Source of the DNA: Campylobacter sp. 2014D-0216 | GTDB lineage: Bacteria > Campylobacterota > Campylobacteria > Campylobacterales > Campylobacteraceae | Assembly: GCF_014931215.1 (NCBI RefSeq) | Contig: NZ_CP063089.1 | Coordinates: 806,001 to 870,000 of the forward strand | Length of the DNA: 64,000 bases | Direction of reading: 5' to 3' | In this document: in pieces, positions 1-9,661 of the stretch | Numbering within the stretch: position 1 is the first letter of the stretch | Layout: the number at the start of each line of letters is the position of its first letter | Notes under the pieces: model-generated | Seen by the model: only the letters and a program-made list of their open reading frames with translations | Told to the model about the DNA's origin: nothing | Databases searched by the model: none | Translations under genes and position numbers: made by a program

Positions 1-622
1 CATCATCAATACTTTCTATACCTAAAGCACCCTGAGAGGCTGCAGGTATCATCTCATCAAGCTCAAAAGCTTTGACATATTTAATTGTTTTGTCTAAACC
101 TAAACGTTTAATACCAGCCAATGCTAAGATAATTGCGTCAAATTCTTTTGCTTTAAGTTTTTCTAAGCGCGAGTTGATATTGCCTCTTAAAGAAATGATA
201 TTTAAATCAGGTCTTAATGCTAAAAGTTGCATTCTTCTTCTAAGGCTTGTGGTGCCAACTTTTGCACCTTTTGGAAGTGCAGTTAGGTTTTCATAATGTT
301 CACTTAAAAAAGCATCGTTTACAACTTCTCTTTTTGAAATAGCAGCTAAAACTAGACCATCAGGGAAAAAACTTGGCACATCTTTTAAGCTATGTACAGC
401 CAAATGCGAATCGCCTCTTAACATGCTTTCTTCAAGTTCTTTTGTGAAAAGTCCTTTTCCACCTATTTTTGCTAAAGGTGAGTCAAGTAAAACATCACCT
501 TTGGTTTTAAATCCTTCTAGTGTAATTTTTAAATTTGCATGCGTTTGCAGTAATTGTTCTTTTACGTGTTCACTTTGCCATAATGCAAGTTGACTTTTTC
601 TTGTTGCGATGATTAATTGCAT
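1..622 (-). CDS. hemC: Porphobilinogen deaminase (hydroxymethylbilane synthase), 3' part outside window
   Basis: Polymerises four porphobilinogen units into hydroxymethylbilane in cytosolic heme synthesis. About 207 N-terminal codons are visible; the reading frame runs off the left edge, so the domain carrying the dipyrromethane-cofactor cysteine is not seen. The N-terminus reads [16 protein letters not shown], the family's signature start. Further in are the conserved stretches HSLKDVP and TSLRRR, then SLRGN, which supply the arginines that bind the growing tetrapyrrole. The ATG at 622 has an AGGAG ribosome site eight bases upstream. The gene overlaps the end of the fxsA-like gene by ten bases, and hemA lies two genes upstream, so the cluster pairs heme synthesis with proS. 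Identity is secure. Confidence 0.95.
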   Translation of the reverse strand, partial: MQLIIATRKSQLALWQSEHVKEQLLQTHANLKITLEGFKTKGDVLLDSPLAKIGGKGLFTKELEESMLRGDSHLAVHSLKDVPSFFPDGLVLAAISKREVVNDAFLSEHYENLTALPKGAKVGTTSLRRRMQLLALRPDLNIISLRGNINSRLEKLKAKEFDAIILALAGIKRLGLDKTIKYVKAFELDEMIPAASQGALGIESIDD

Positions 623-1011
623 TTTTTATGCTCCTGTATGATTTCTACATCAATGATTTCTTCTTCGTTGTTTGGTGTTTGGTGTTTTTGGGATTTTTTA
701 TGAGTGAAAAATTTTAAAACTGCCATGAAAAACAACAACAATATGCCTAAAAATGAACTCAAAATTCCCGGTATTAACAGTAAAATTCCTACTATGGTTA
801 AAGAAAATAATTTAATCATACCAAATAAATTAGTATGGGTATTTTGCATGGTGATGAGATTGGTCCAAGTTTTTGCTAAAAACATTGCCCCTAAAAACAT
901 GCTTGCAAAAACTATCATAAAAAAATTTAAAAAACCAAAAAAAACAATAAACAAAACACTTGCAATTAATTCTAAAACCAAAAAAGCACTAAGGTTGACT
1001 TTTGCTATCAT
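613..1011 (-). CDS. fxsA: FxsA-family inner membrane protein
   Basis: A 132-residue membrane protein with about four hydrophobic stretches (roughly residues 8-46 and 65-102) and a charged, glutamate-rich cytoplasmic tail ([10 protein letters not shown]) typical of FxsA. In E. coli FxsA overproduction relieves exclusion of phage T7 by the F plasmid; its cellular role is unknown. The start ATG overlaps the proS stop codon (ATGA), so it is translationally coupled to proS, and its end overlaps the hemC start. The assignment rests on size, topology and the acidic tail, plus its place between proS and hemC, which I recall from other Campylobacter. Confidence 0.75.
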   Translation of the reverse strand: MIAKVNLSAFLVLELIASVLFIVFFGFLNFFMIVFASMFLGAMFLAKTWTNLITMQNTHTNLFGMIKLFSLTIVGILLLIPGILSSFLGILLLFFMAVLKFFTHKKSQKHQTPNNEEEIIDVEIIQEHKKCN

Positions 1012-2705
1012 AAAATTTTCTCTAAGTGTGGAATGATTTCTTGTGTTTTTAACACCTGTTTTTCTAAGGTATTTCTGTGGATTAGCTCAACTTCATCTTT
1101 TTCTAAGCCCTTGCCAATAACTAAAGCATAAGGAAATCCCATTAATTCAAAGTCGTTGATTTTTACTCCAAAGCGCTCATTTCTATCATCAAACAACACT
1201 TCTTTATCTTTAAAATGGTTATAAATTTGTTCAGCTAATTCCATAGCTTTTGTATCTTTTACATTAGAAACAATGATATCTAAAATAAAAGGTGCTAAGG
1301 TTTTATTCCAGATACAACCTTTTTCATCATGACTTGCTTCTATAGCAACAGCTACCAAGCGACTTACCCCCATGCCATAGCAACCCATAGTAAAAAACTG
1401 TGCTTTGCCATTTTCATCTAGATAACTTGCATTCATTGCTTTAGAATACTTGCTACCAAGTTTAAAAATATGCCCTACTTCAATACCTTTGCTTTGTTTG
1501 AGTTTGTGTTGGCATTTTGGACAAAGATCGTGTTCTTTGACTGCTGCAAGATCTTTAAAGCGTTCTTTGTTTAGATTGACTACGTTAATACCTACTAAAT
1601 GATAATCTTTTTTATTAGCCCCGATAATCATATTTGTTTCGTTTTCAAGTTCATGATCGATATAAAAATCAACACCATTTAACCCTACAAAGCCGATAAA
1701 TCCAGGCACTAAACCTGCTTTTACTAATTCTTCCTCGCTTGCATCGGTTAATTCTAGCGCATTGGCTGCATTAAGTGCTTTAACCTCTTGTAACTCATCA
1801 TCACCACGCACAAAAAATACCACGATTTTTTCTTCATTTTCATAAATAGCTTTTTTTGCAATAGCCTTAATGGTATAGTAAGGGTTAATCTTGAAAAATT
1901 CTGCTAACTCTTCTATGGTTTTTATATTAGGAGTGTGAAATTGTGTTGCAAAATCTGCTTCTGGTCTTTCATCTTGGCAGGTTTTTTTAGCTCTTTTTGC
2001 TGCTTCGATATTAGCTGCATAGTCACAGTGTTCGCATAATAATATATCATCTTCGCCATTTTTAGCCAAAACCATAAATTCTTTCGAACCGCTACCACCA
2101 ATGGCTCCACTATCAGCCTCAACAGCTCTAAATTCAAGTCCTAATCGTGTGAGAATTTTGCTATAAGTCTCGTGCATGAGGTTAAATTCTTTATCTAGAT
2201 CTGCTTCACTAGCATGAAAACTATAGCCATCTTTCATTAAAAATTCTCTACATCTTAAAAGTCCAAATCTAGGTCTAGCTTCATCTCTGAATTTCAAGCC
2301 AATTTGATATAAGTGTAAAGGAAGTTGTTTGTATGAAGTAACTTTATTTCTAACTAAAGCCACCATAGCTTCTTCGTGGGTTGGTCCTAAAACAAAATCG
2401 TTTTCTTTTCTATCTTTAAAGCGTAAAAGTTCTTTGCCAAATACATTAAACCTTCCACTTTCTTTCCAAAGATCAGCTGGGGTGTTAAAGCTTAAGTTTA
2501 CTTCTAGAGCTCCTGCTTTATCCATTTCTTCTTTGATGATGTTTTTGATTTTATCTAAAACTTTTTTTCCTAAAGGTAAAAAATTATACAAGCCACTTCC
2601 AATTTGCTCTACAAAAGCACCCTTAACTAAAAATATATGACTTGGTAGCGTGGCATCTTTTGGATTTTCTTTTGTACTTACGGCATAAAATTTACTAAAT
2701 TTCAT
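1008..2705 (-). CDS. proS: Prolyl-tRNA synthetase
   Basis: Class II aminoacyl-tRNA synthetase that charges tRNA-Pro in the cytosol. I place the start at the ATG giving [13 protein letters not shown] (565 residues); a longer frame exists upstream but adds only eight non-conserved residues inside hemA. Visible landmarks are the motif-2 region with [17 protein letters not shown] (about residues 140-155), the YbaK-like editing insertion in the middle that is typical of the long bacterial form, motif 3 near GMGVSRL (about residue 448), and a C-terminal anticodon-binding domain ending IIPHLEKIL. The start overlaps the end of hemA by 11 bases and the stop overlaps fxsA, so hemA-proS-fxsA-hemC reads as one operon. 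Confidence 0.96.
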   Translation of the reverse strand: MKFSKFYAVSTKENPKDATLPSHIFLVKGAFVEQIGSGLYNFLPLGKKVLDKIKNIIKEEMDKAGALEVNLSFNTPADLWKESGRFNVFGKELLRFKDRKENDFVLGPTHEEAMVALVRNKVTSYKQLPLHLYQIGLKFRDEARPRFGLLRCREFLMKDGYSFHASEADLDKEFNLMHETYSKILTRLGLEFRAVEADSGAIGGSGSKEFMVLAKNGEDDILLCEHCDYAANIEAAKRAKKTCQDERPEADFATQFHTPNIKTIEELAEFFKINPYYTIKAIAKKAIYENEEKIVVFFVRGDDELQEVKALNAANALELTDASEEELVKAGLVPGFIGFVGLNGVDFYIDHELENETNMIIGANKKDYHLVGINVVNLNKERFKDLAAVKEHDLCPKCQHKLKQSKGIEVGHIFKLGSKYSKAMNASYLDENGKAQFFTMGCYGMGVSRLVAVAIEASHDEKGCIWNKTLAPFILDIIVSNVKDTKAMELAEQIYNHFKDKEVLFDDRNERFGVKINDFELMGFPYALVIGKGLEKDEVELIHRNTLEKQVLKTQEIIPHLEKIL

Positions 2706-4002
2706 GATTATTCTCCAAATTAAATTCACATTTATAAAGGTTTAAACCTTCCATATTTTCATTTTTTAAATCAAATACATAACGCATCGCATTAATCACT
2801 GAATCATTTTGCATGGTTCCGCTTAGTTTTTTAAGATTTACACTAGGATGGTGCAAAAAGGCATTCATTACTTGTCTTATAAGCTTTCTTGCTTCTTCGT
2901 GGTTTGAATGTTTTAAATATCCTTTTTTTATAGCTTTTTGTAATTCTATGCTAGCAATTTCATCAGCTTGCAATCGAAGCTGTTTTACTAAAGGTAAGGT
3001 TGCTAGCTTGCTTAAATGCTGAAAAAACTCATTAGTCATCACACCTACTATAGAGTAAGCAATTTGCGCTTGATGTTCTCTTAGGGTTAAATTTTTCTTT
3101 ACTACCTCTTCTAAATCATCAACCGCATAGACGTGGTTTTTTTCATCAGATTTTATATCAATATCTCTAGGTACGGCTATATCAAAAAAATACCTTTCAT
3201 AGTCTTTTTCTTCTAGCAAATCATGAGTTATAACAGCATGAGGAGCATTAGTAGCGCTAAAAAAAACTTCATATTGATTTAAGGCATTTTTTAAATTCGC
3301 AATACTTTCACAACTCGCATTTTCACCTAAACATTCACAAAGTTTCCCTGCTTTTTCTATGTCTCTATTAAGTATAAGCACTTTAGCTTTTGCATTTAAA
3401 AGGTGCTTACAAGCTAATTCGCTCATTTCGCCTGCTCCGATAACCACAGCCGTTTTATTTTCTAAGTTCAATAATTCTTTGGCTTTGGCTACTGCAACAG
3501 AAGCAACTGAAATAGGATTTTTTGAAATATCGGTTTGATTTCTTACATTGGCTGCACATTTAAAAGCATAATGAATCGCTCTTGTTAAATGCACTCCACA
3601 TCTTTGCTCTTGTAGGGCAAACTTATATGCTTCTTTTAATTGGCCAGCAATTTGTGTTTCGCCAATAACCAAGCTATCGAGTGAACTAGCTACGGAAAAA
3701 AGATGATGGATGGCACCACTATCCTCATAAAAATCTGCCTTGGATCCAAGATTTTCTTTATCAACATTGCAAAGCAAACTTAAAGTTTTTAAAACATGCT
3801 CGCCAACACCTTCTAATTCACCTGCAAAAAGTAAAATTTCAACTCTATTGCAAGTGCTAAGTGCTAGACTTTCTAAAATCTTGTTGTTGGCATGAATGAG
3901 TTTTAAAAGTTCTCTTTTTTTGTTTTCGTTGGAGAAGGAAAGCTTTTCTCGAGTAGCAATATCTGTATTTTTATGTGTAAAGCTGATGCAATAATAATGC
4001 AT
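2695..4002 (-). CDS. hemA: Glutamyl-tRNA reductase
   Basis: Reduces glutamyl-tRNA to glutamate-1-semialdehyde with NADPH, the committed step of the C5 route to heme. The 435-residue protein shows the N-terminal catalytic domain with STCNRVE (nucleophilic cysteine about residue 50), the NADPH-binding segment [15 protein letters not shown] (about residues 188-202), FFSATNAPH and [11 protein letters not shown], followed by a helical dimerisation tail. The start ATG overlaps the stop of the prenyl synthase gene by one base (TAATG), indicating coupling. Together with hemC downstream it brings two heme enzymes into the same transcript as proS. Confidence 0.97.
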   Translation of the reverse strand: MHYYCISFTHKNTDIATREKLSFSNENKKRELLKLIHANNKILESLALSTCNRVEILLFAGELEGVGEHVLKTLSLLCNVDKENLGSKADFYEDSGAIHHLFSVASSLDSLVIGETQIAGQLKEAYKFALQEQRCGVHLTRAIHYAFKCAANVRNQTDISKNPISVASVAVAKAKELLNLENKTAVVIGAGEMSELACKHLLNAKAKVLILNRDIEKAGKLCECLGENASCESIANLKNALNQYEVFFSATNAPHAVITHDLLEEKDYERYFFDIAVPRDIDIKSDEKNHVYAVDDLEEVVKKNLTLREHQAQIAYSIVGVMTNEFFQHLSKLATLPLVKQLRLQADEIASIELQKAIKKGYLKHSNHEEARKLIRQVMNAFLHHPSVNLKKLSGTMQNDSVINAMRYVFDLKNENMEGLNLYKCEFNLENNHEI

Positions 4003-4895
4003 TAAAAATCCCTCTCAATCATACTTTTGATAATATCTTCTAAATCTTTTATGTTATATTTTTCTATAGCTTTTAAGGCATTGTTTGCATAGACATTTAG
4101 TTCTTGATGGACTTGCTCGAAAATTTGACATTCATGCATTTTATTTTTTATCCAAGCAACTTCACTCTCATTTAAATCTTTTTTATAATAACCTTGTAAG
4201 ATTGCTTGATCTTGAGGGTTTAATTTTTCATATAAATACATATAAGCAAGAGTGGTTTTGCCCTCTTTAAAGTCATTCATAGCAGGTTTTCCTAAGGTTT
4301 GTTCATCGCCTTGAATATCCAAAAGATCATCCACAATTTGAAAGGCTAAGCCTAAATTTTTTCCATATTCTGCAAAATCATCTTCATCTAAGCCAGCAAG
4401 TATTGCACCGCTTCTTGCACTAGCTTCGATTAAAACTGCAGTTTTATTGTATATCATTTGCAAGTAAGCATTTTTGTTAGTGTTGAAAGTTTCACTTAAA
4501 TTTACATCCATTAACTCTCCAATAGAAAGCTTTACTACTGCATTAGAGATAACTTTTGCAAGTTTTAAATCTAAAAGCGAGAGTTCATAAAAAGCTTTTG
4601 AATATAAAATATCACCTAACATAATGGCATTTTTTGCGCCAAATTCTGCATTGATCGACTTTACACCTCTTCTAAGTTTTGCCTCATCAATAACATCATC
4701 ATGTAGCAAACTTGCAGCGTGAATTAATTCTATAATGGCACAAATTTTATAGCTAGTTTCATTTTCATTGGCGATTTTTAAAAGTAATTTTGAGCGTAAT
4801 TTTTTTCCGCCTTGAAGTTTTGAACTCATCGTTAAAATAGGTTCGTAATTTAACTCTGATAAAAATTCATGCATGTATTGATCGATCTTTTGCAC
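4002..4895 (-). CDS. ispB: All-trans polyprenyl diphosphate synthase
   Basis: A 297-residue trans-isoprenyl diphosphate synthase. It carries the first aspartate-rich motif in HDDVIDEAKLRRG (about residues 66-78) and the second in FQIVDDLLDIQGD (about residues 191-203), plus GEL and KTA motifs between them. The lack of bulky residues just before the first DDxxD and the single-copy context suggest a long-chain product, probably the menaquinone side chain, rather than FPP; this is an inference. Start is a GTG at 4895 with AAGGA six bases upstream. First gene of the run into hemA-proS. Confidence 0.85.
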   Translation of the reverse strand: MQKIDQYMHEFLSELNYEPILTMSSKLQGGKKLRSKLLLKIANENETSYKICAIIELIHAASLLHDDVIDEAKLRRGVKSINAEFGAKNAIMLGDILYSKAFYELSLLDLKLAKVISNAVVKLSIGELMDVNLSETFNTNKNAYLQMIYNKTAVLIEASARSGAILAGLDEDDFAEYGKNLGLAFQIVDDLLDIQGDEQTLGKPAMNDFKEGKTTLAYMYLYEKLNPQDQAILQGYYKKDLNESEVAWIKNKMHECQIFEQVHQELNVYANNALKAIEKYNIKDLEDIIKSMIERDF

Positions 4896-4941
4896 TATGC
4901 TTTCCTTAGTTTTCTTATATTGTATTTTATTAAATTTTACT

Positions 4942-5382
4942 TTAGTTTTGATTAAGAGTGGCTTTTCTAGGGTCTAAAAATTCCACTTCTAGTTTTTTAT
5001 TTCTATCTTCTATATACACAGTAAAAATAGCTTCACCTTTTTTAAAATCACTAAATTCTAGTATTAATCTTGCTCTGTCAATATGAGGATTATTATAATC
5101 AGGCACTAAAGTTTGAACCACCCAGTTTAAATTTCTTCTTAAAGACATGACAAATTGTCTGGGGTATTTTTTGTATTTTGAATGTACGATAATATTAGTT
5201 TGATCAAACAAAGTCCATGAGAAGTCAAAATGATAGATTTCATCAGGGTAATCAATCTCTTTAATTCTTACACTCGCTTTTTCATCTTTACTTAAGGTAA
5301 ATTGATAGGTATAGTCAAAAAAAACTTCAGCTTTAAGTAAACTAGAAAATAAAAATATCCACCAAAACCAACGCAAAATCAA
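4942..5382 (-). CDS. Small exported protein of unknown function
   Basis: A 146-residue protein with an N-terminal hydrophobic segment (about residues 3-18, ending LLKAEVFF) that looks like a cleaved signal peptide, then a beta-rich soluble part with many aromatic residues and no cysteines. I recognise no catalytic motif. Its start overlaps the stop of the upstream DUF2018 gene by four bases (ATGA), so the two are co-translated. An exported protein occupies the same position next to the prenyl synthase in C. jejuni. Confidence 0.7.
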   Translation of the reverse strand: MILRWFWWIFLFSSLLKAEVFFDYTYQFTLSKDEKASVRIKEIDYPDEIYHFDFSWTLFDQTNIIVHSKYKKYPRQFVMSLRRNLNWVVQTLVPDYNNPHIDRARLILEFSDFKKGEAIFTVYIEDRNKKLEVEFLDPRKATLNQN

Positions 5383-5642
5383 CCCTCATGACCTAAAATT
5401 TCAGCGCTTAAGCCTATATAAAAGTCATTTTTTCTTTCATCTATCAAAAGAGAATTTTCCATTTGAAATTGAGCAACATCTGTTTCGTTAAGGTTATTTT
5501 TTTCTAAAAGTTCTATCATAGCAATGTGATCTGCTAGTAATTTTTCCATTACATTTTCTAAAGCACCTAGGTTTGCGTATTTTATTGTTTCTATAAATTT
5601 TTCTTTAGGAGTTTTAGCAAACATTTCATCAAAAATATCCAT
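5379..5642 (-). CDS. DUF2018-family small protein
   Basis: An 87-residue, acidic, mostly helical protein beginning MDIFDEMFAKTPKEKFIETI, which fits the DUF2018 family found in epsilonproteobacteria. No signal peptide, membrane segment or catalytic motif is visible. It sits between a HAD phosphatase and a small exported protein, with a four-base overlap into the latter. Function unknown. Confidence 0.75.
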   Translation of the reverse strand: MDIFDEMFAKTPKEKFIETIKYANLGALENVMEKLLADHIAMIELLEKNNLNETDVAQFQMENSLLIDERKNDFYIGLSAEILGHEG

Positions 5643-5645
5643 ATT

Positions 5646-6272
5646 TTAACCTTTCATGTGAGTTTGAATTTTTTCTATTAAAGTGTTTTTATCATTAGCC
5701 TCATCTGGTTCTTTAACTTCTTTATGCCAAGCAATATGTATATAATCTACATTTGCATTTTTTGCACAAAGTCTGTCTTTTAAGCTATCGCCTATAAAAA
5801 GACTTTTATTGTATTTTGCCTCATCTGCAATCAATCTTAACATCATAGGATCAGGCTTAGCTTCTATACCATAACTAACGCCTAAAATTTTATCAAAATA
5901 CGAAAGAATGTTTTGTTTTTTTAAAATAGGCACTAAGCTTTCTTGTGGCGCATTGGTAGCAATGGCCAAATAGCACCCATTTTTTTTACAAAAATCCAAA
6001 ACTTCAACTACCCCATCAAAAAGCACCACGCTTTGGTCATAATGCTTGATAAAATACTTCTCATAACCTTCTTTGAAGCTTGTGTGAGAGTAAGTATCAA
6101 CGCCATAAAAAATCTTAGCATAGTTTTGCCCTGGAGTGTTGATTGTATCAAGGATAAAATCTCTTTTTAAAGGTTCAAGATTTAAATCAGCTCTTATTTC
6201 ATTTACTGCACATACAATAGCCTTAGCGCTATCTATTAAAGTTCCGTCCATATCAAAAATTACATTAATCAA
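5646..6272 (-). CDS. HAD-superfamily hydrolase, phosphoglycolate phosphatase-like
   Basis: A 208-residue HAD phosphatase. Motif I is IFDMDGTLIDS with the nucleophile D7 and general acid D9; motif II is the threonine in IATNAPQ (about residue 106); motif III/IV is the lysine in EAKPDPMML followed by LFIGDSLKD. The helical cap between motifs I and II is of the Gph/pyrophosphatase type. Substrate is not deducible; salvage of 2-phosphoglycolate or a sugar phosphate is possible. The start overlaps the end of the 110-residue upstream gene by four bases. Confidence 0.85.
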   Translation of the reverse strand: MINVIFDMDGTLIDSAKAIVCAVNEIRADLNLEPLKRDFILDTINTPGQNYAKIFYGVDTYSHTSFKEGYEKYFIKHYDQSVVLFDGVVEVLDFCKKNGCYLAIATNAPQESLVPILKKQNILSYFDKILGVSYGIEAKPDPMMLRLIADEAKYNKSLFIGDSLKDRLCAKNANVDYIHIAWHKEVKEPDEANDKNTLIEKIQTHMKG

Positions 6273-6601
6273 TATTCATCCTTAAATTTAGTTTTATGTT
6301 TGTCTTTTTTATAGCTTTGATTTTTCTTTAATTTGTACAAAGCATTTGCTTTTGAAACAAGCGTTTTTTGATCTAAGCCATCATCTAAGCACTCATTGAC
6401 AAAAATTTCCAAAGCCTTAGTATAGGTAGAATCTAAAAAAACCGCTTGAATTTTTTCAAAAATCTTAGCATTTTTTTGCATTCTTTCTCTAAAAAGTATC
6501 ATATCAAAATCTTCTCTTTTTAAAGCACTGATTGCAGAATTGGTAAATTTTTCCAAAGCTCTTACGTATTTTACCCTTAAGGCTTTTTCTTCATTTTTCA
6601 T
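6269..6601 (-). CDS. Conserved hypothetical protein downstream of kefB
   Basis: A 110-residue, highly basic and helical protein with a lysine-rich C-terminus (KKDKHKTKFKDEY). No membrane segment, signal or catalytic motif. It overlaps both its neighbours by four bases (kefB upstream, the HAD gene downstream), so it is part of that transcript. The same gene order, kefB then small protein then HAD phosphatase, exists in C. jejuni, which argues that it is a real gene. Function unknown. Confidence 0.7.
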   Translation of the reverse strand: MKNEEKALRVKYVRALEKFTNSAISALKREDFDMILFRERMQKNAKIFEKIQAVFLDSTYTKALEIFVNECLDDGLDQKTLVSKANALYKLKKNQSYKKDKHKTKFKDEY

Positions 6602-8241
6602 TCTGCTGCACTTGTGTTGATTCTACATTGTAATGCCTCTTGGACTAAATTTCTTGCTATGGAAGCTTCTGCATCTACAATGTGTAAGTATTTATCCGTA
6701 TGAGGGAAGATGATCTTTGCTCCCATACCACTTGTTTTTAACACTGTTTTGATAGGTTTGTTTAGATTGGAAAGCACTTGATAAAGCATATCAAGTTTTG
6801 CTTCATTACTTATGGTTATAATTGCGACTGAGCATTCTTCGATATTGGCTATTTTTAAAGTTTCTACTTGTGCAACATTTGCAAAAAATACATTTTCATT
6901 TCTACTTCGACCAAGTTCGACTAAATTCAAGTCATTTTCTAAAACCAAATAAGGAATACCTGTTTTTTTGATTTTTTGCACGACTTCTTGACCTAATCTT
7001 TCATAACCAAAAATAATAAAATGATCTTTCATTTTTTGATCACAAAGATAAAATTTAGCCATATCATTTTGCTCACCCTCAGCCGCATTGGCTATTTTTC
7101 TAAGATTATTTAAAATAAATGGTGTTGCAACCATTGTTACAATAGAAACTATGATAAAAATTTGCGCAGTTTTTTCATCTAAAAGTGAATTAACTTGCAT
7201 GAGTGAAAATACTGCGAGTGCAAATTCTCCAATTTGAGAAATACTTAAAGCTGTTTTTAACGCTACTCTTTTTCTAGTGTATAAAACCAAAAGACCATAA
7301 ATAACTACAAACTTTACAACCAAAACTAAACTTACAAATACAAAAATCAAAAACCAATTTTCAAAAACAAGATGAAAATCTATCTGCAAGCCAACACTAA
7401 TAAAGAAAAATCCCAAAAGTAAATCTCTAAAAGGTACTAAATCTGCTTCAATTTTGTGCTTGTATTGTGTTTCTGCTATTAAAGCTCCGGCTATAAAAGC
7501 ACCTAAAGAGTATGAAAAACCAAATGAATGTGCCAAAAAGCTTGCGCCAATCACAGTAAAAAGAATGGTCGCGATAAAAATTTCATTCGCATTTGTTTTG
7601 ATGATAAATTTTAAAACATAAGTAAAAAGATATTTACCTATAAAATAAAGCAAAACTAGTAAAATAATAGCACTAACTAAAGTGGTGATTAAAAGTCTAG
7701 AAATATCTGCATTTTGAGAGCTAAAAATATCAATCATAAGTAGTAGTGGTATTACTGCGATGTCTTGAAAAAGTAAAATCCCCAAAGCTTTTCTGCCGTA
7801 TTCTTCATTGATATCGCCACTATCATTGAGTATTTTTAAAACAATAGCTGTAGATGATAATGCCAAGGCAAAACCTGCAATCATCGCAATATGACTTGCA
7901 ATACCCAAAATATAAGTCACAAGTAAAGTGCATACTAAACCACAAGTTAGCATTTGCAAACTTCCGTTTAAAAACACTTCTTTTTTCATCGCTAAAAGAT
8001 GCTTAAAAGAAAATTCAAGTCCAATAGTAAACATCAAAAATACTATACCAAATTCTGCCACATGTATGATGATTTCATTGGTGCTAAAGCCATAAAATTC
8101 ACGCACAAATAAACCTGTAGCGATATAGCCTATTATGGTTGGAATACCAAATTTTTTTAATATGACATTCAAAACAACTGCTACTGCTACTGCGGTCAAA
8201 AATAAAGTTATAAATGCATCCACTAACCAGCCTTTTTGCAA
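6598..8241 (-). CDS. kefB: Kef-type monovalent cation/proton antiporter with RCK domain
   Basis: A 547-residue CPA2-family membrane protein: about 12 transmembrane segments over residues 8-380 with the conserved LSSTAIVLKIL and ALGILLFQDIAVIPLLL stretches of KefB/C/RosB transporters, then a TrkA-N (RCK) nucleotide-binding domain from about residue 398 (DHFIIFGYERLGQEV). It likely exports K+ or Na+ in exchange for protons under control of a bound nucleotide or glutathione adduct; the ion is not certain. It follows hspR closely and continues into two small genes, making it the third member of the cbpA-hspR-kefB run. Confidence 0.9.
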   Translation of the reverse strand: MQKGWLVDAFITLFLTAVAVAVVLNVILKKFGIPTIIGYIATGLFVREFYGFSTNEIIIHVAEFGIVFLMFTIGLEFSFKHLLAMKKEVFLNGSLQMLTCGLVCTLLVTYILGIASHIAMIAGFALALSSTAIVLKILNDSGDINEEYGRKALGILLFQDIAVIPLLLMIDIFSSQNADISRLLITTLVSAIILLVLLYFIGKYLFTYVLKFIIKTNANEIFIATILFTVIGASFLAHSFGFSYSLGAFIAGALIAETQYKHKIEADLVPFRDLLLGFFFISVGLQIDFHLVFENWFLIFVFVSLVLVVKFVVIYGLLVLYTRKRVALKTALSISQIGEFALAVFSLMQVNSLLDEKTAQIFIIVSIVTMVATPFILNNLRKIANAAEGEQNDMAKFYLCDQKMKDHFIIFGYERLGQEVVQKIKKTGIPYLVLENDLNLVELGRSRNENVFFANVAQVETLKIANIEECSVAIITISNEAKLDMLYQVLSNLNKPIKTVLKTSGMGAKIIFPHTDKYLHIVDAEASIARNLVQEALQCRINTSAAE

Positions 8242-8249
8242 TTATGAAG

Positions 8250-8624
8250 TTATTTGATTTTTTCTAAAAAAATTAAATCAAAATTACTTCTATGTTTGAC
8301 AACCGCTCTTGATTTTGAAGGATTATCTCTTCTATCAAGCTCCAATCTTAACTCTTCTATGGTATTTTCAAACTCATCAATTTTTGTTTTGAGTTTTAAT
8401 ATTACATCTACTCCTGCTAAATTTACTCCAAGATCTCTAGTTAAACGCAAGATCATTTTTATACGGTCAATGTCTTTTTGTGAATAAAGCCTCATTTTAC
8501 CATCAGTTCTACTTGGCTCGACTAAACCTTCTTTTTCGTATTGTCTTAGAGTTTGTGGGTGTATACTTAAAACCTTTGCCACAACACTAATAAGATATAC
8601 CGGTTCATCGTAACTGTGTTCCAT
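8250..8624 (-). CDS. hspR: HspR, MerR-family heat-shock repressor
   Basis: A 124-residue transcriptional repressor with an N-terminal MerR-type winged helix-turn-helix (VYLISVVAKVLSIHPQTLRQ, about residues 8-28, then GLVEPSRT in the wing) and a coiled-coil tail. In Campylobacter and Helicobacter HspR represses chaperone operons, including its own, by binding HAIR-like repeats. I take the ATG at 8624, five bases after AAGGAG; an in-frame GTG two codons earlier overlaps that ribosome site. It follows cbpA by nine bases, the usual chaperone-plus-repressor arrangement. Confidence 0.95.
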   Translation of the reverse strand: MEHSYDEPVYLISVVAKVLSIHPQTLRQYEKEGLVEPSRTDGKMRLYSQKDIDRIKMILRLTRDLGVNLAGVDVILKLKTKIDEFENTIEELRLELDRRDNPSKSRAVVKHRSNFDLIFLEKIK

Positions 8625-8633
8625 ATCCACTCC

Positions 8634-9506
8634 TTAAGGTAGTTTTTCTTCTAAAATTTTTACAAAATCTGGATCAAGTGTATTAATATCAGGTATTTTT
8701 ACATTTAAAATCAAATACATATCCCCATATAAATCAGTTTTTCTATTTTGCACTCCATAGCCTTTGATTCGGATTTTTTGATTGTTTTTGGAATTTGGTG
8801 GTATGGTGATTTTAACTTCTTTTCGTGGAGTATGAACGCTAATTTTATCACCAAAAAGGGCTGTTTTTAAACTGATTTCAACTTTTTTATACAAGTCATC
8901 ATCTTCTCTTTCGTATTCATCACTTTGTTCTAATTCAACTTTTAAAATCAAATCTCCACTGTGTCCTTGAAAGCTTTTACCTTTGCCTCTTATGCGTAGT
9001 TTTTCTCCATCTTTAATACCATGAGGAATTTTGATTTTCACTTGCTCGTTGTTGATATTTACTATATGTTCGCCACCTAAAATTCCTTTTTCAAAAGGAA
9101 TTTTTATACTAGCTTGCAAGTCTAAATCTTCTTCAAAACCTCCAAAGCCCCCAAAACCACTTTTAAAATTATTGTTAGAGCTAAAGCCTCTGCCAAATCC
9201 TCCAAAACCTCCACCAAAGATACTATTTAAAATATCATTAATATCAGCTCCGCCTGCACTTCTTGAAAAATCATGAAAACTTTGTCCGCCAAACATTGAA
9301 TCACCATATCTATCATACTGAGCTCTTTTTTGCTCATCGCTTAAAATTTCATATGCGGCATTGATTTCTTTAAATTTCTCTTCTGCGCCATTTTCTTTAT
9401 TGATATCAGGGTGGTATTGTCTTGCTAATTTTCTATAAGCTTTTTTTATTTCATCTGCACTAGCATTTTTAGCAACACCTAAAGTATCGTATAAACTATT
9501 ACTCAT
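8634..9506 (-). CDS. cbpA: CbpA, DnaJ-type co-chaperone
   Basis: A 290-residue class B J-domain protein. Residues 1-70 form the J domain with the HPD tripeptide in [10 protein letters not shown] (about residues 29-38). A Gly/Phe-rich linker ([11 protein letters not shown]) follows, then two C-terminal substrate-binding beta domains; the zinc-finger repeats of true DnaJ are absent. It stimulates DnaK ATPase and binds unfolded clients. First gene of cbpA-hspR-kefB; a TATAAT box lies at 9538-9543 and a degenerate HAIR-like repeat covers the -35 region, consistent with HspR autoregulation. Confidence 0.95.
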   Translation of the reverse strand: MSNSLYDTLGVAKNASADEIKKAYRKLARQYHPDINKENGAEEKFKEINAAYEILSDEQKRAQYDRYGDSMFGGQSFHDFSRSAGGADINDILNSIFGGGFGGFGRGFSSNNNFKSGFGGFGGFEEDLDLQASIKIPFEKGILGGEHIVNINNEQVKIKIPHGIKDGEKLRIRGKGKSFQGHSGDLILKVELEQSDEYEREDDDLYKKVEISLKTALFGDKISVHTPRKEVKITIPPNSKNNQKIRIKGYGVQNRKTDLYGDMYLILNVKIPDINTLDPDFVKILEEKLP

Positions 9507-9537
9507 ATTATTTTTCCTTCAATTTTATAATGTTTTG

Positions 9538-9543
9538 ATTATA
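9538..9543 (-). promoter_or_regulatory. -10 box of the cbpA-hspR operon
   Basis: On the minus strand the sequence reads TTGATATAATC, a good sigma-70 TATAAT box 32 bases upstream of the cbpA start. A degenerate HAIR-type inverted repeat (9551-9571) lies directly upstream, covering the -35 region. Confidence 0.65.
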
Positions 9544-9550
9544 TCAAAAA

Positions 9551-9571
9551 CTTTAGTCTTAGTCAATCAAC
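9551..9571. promoter_or_regulatory. Candidate HspR operator (degenerate HAIR element)
   Basis: The pattern is CTTTAGT, a seven-base spacer, then AATCAAC, against the HAIR consensus CTTGAGT-N7-ACTCAAG (six and five of seven matches). It overlaps the -35 region of the cbpA promoter, where a repressor would block polymerase. The match is imperfect and AT-rich DNA gives chance hits, so the call is tentative. Confidence 0.35.
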
Positions 9572-9661
9572 TTTTATAAGTTTTAAAACTAAAGGTTTTA
9601 TTTACAATTGTGTAAAAATAAAATTTTATACTTGTAGGAAATGATTTTATAAAGGATGAAT

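Noticed and set aside
9031-9276. Proline-rich plus-strand frame opposite cbpA
   Set aside because: It is the antisense of the Gly/Phe-rich linker of CbpA and has no start context.
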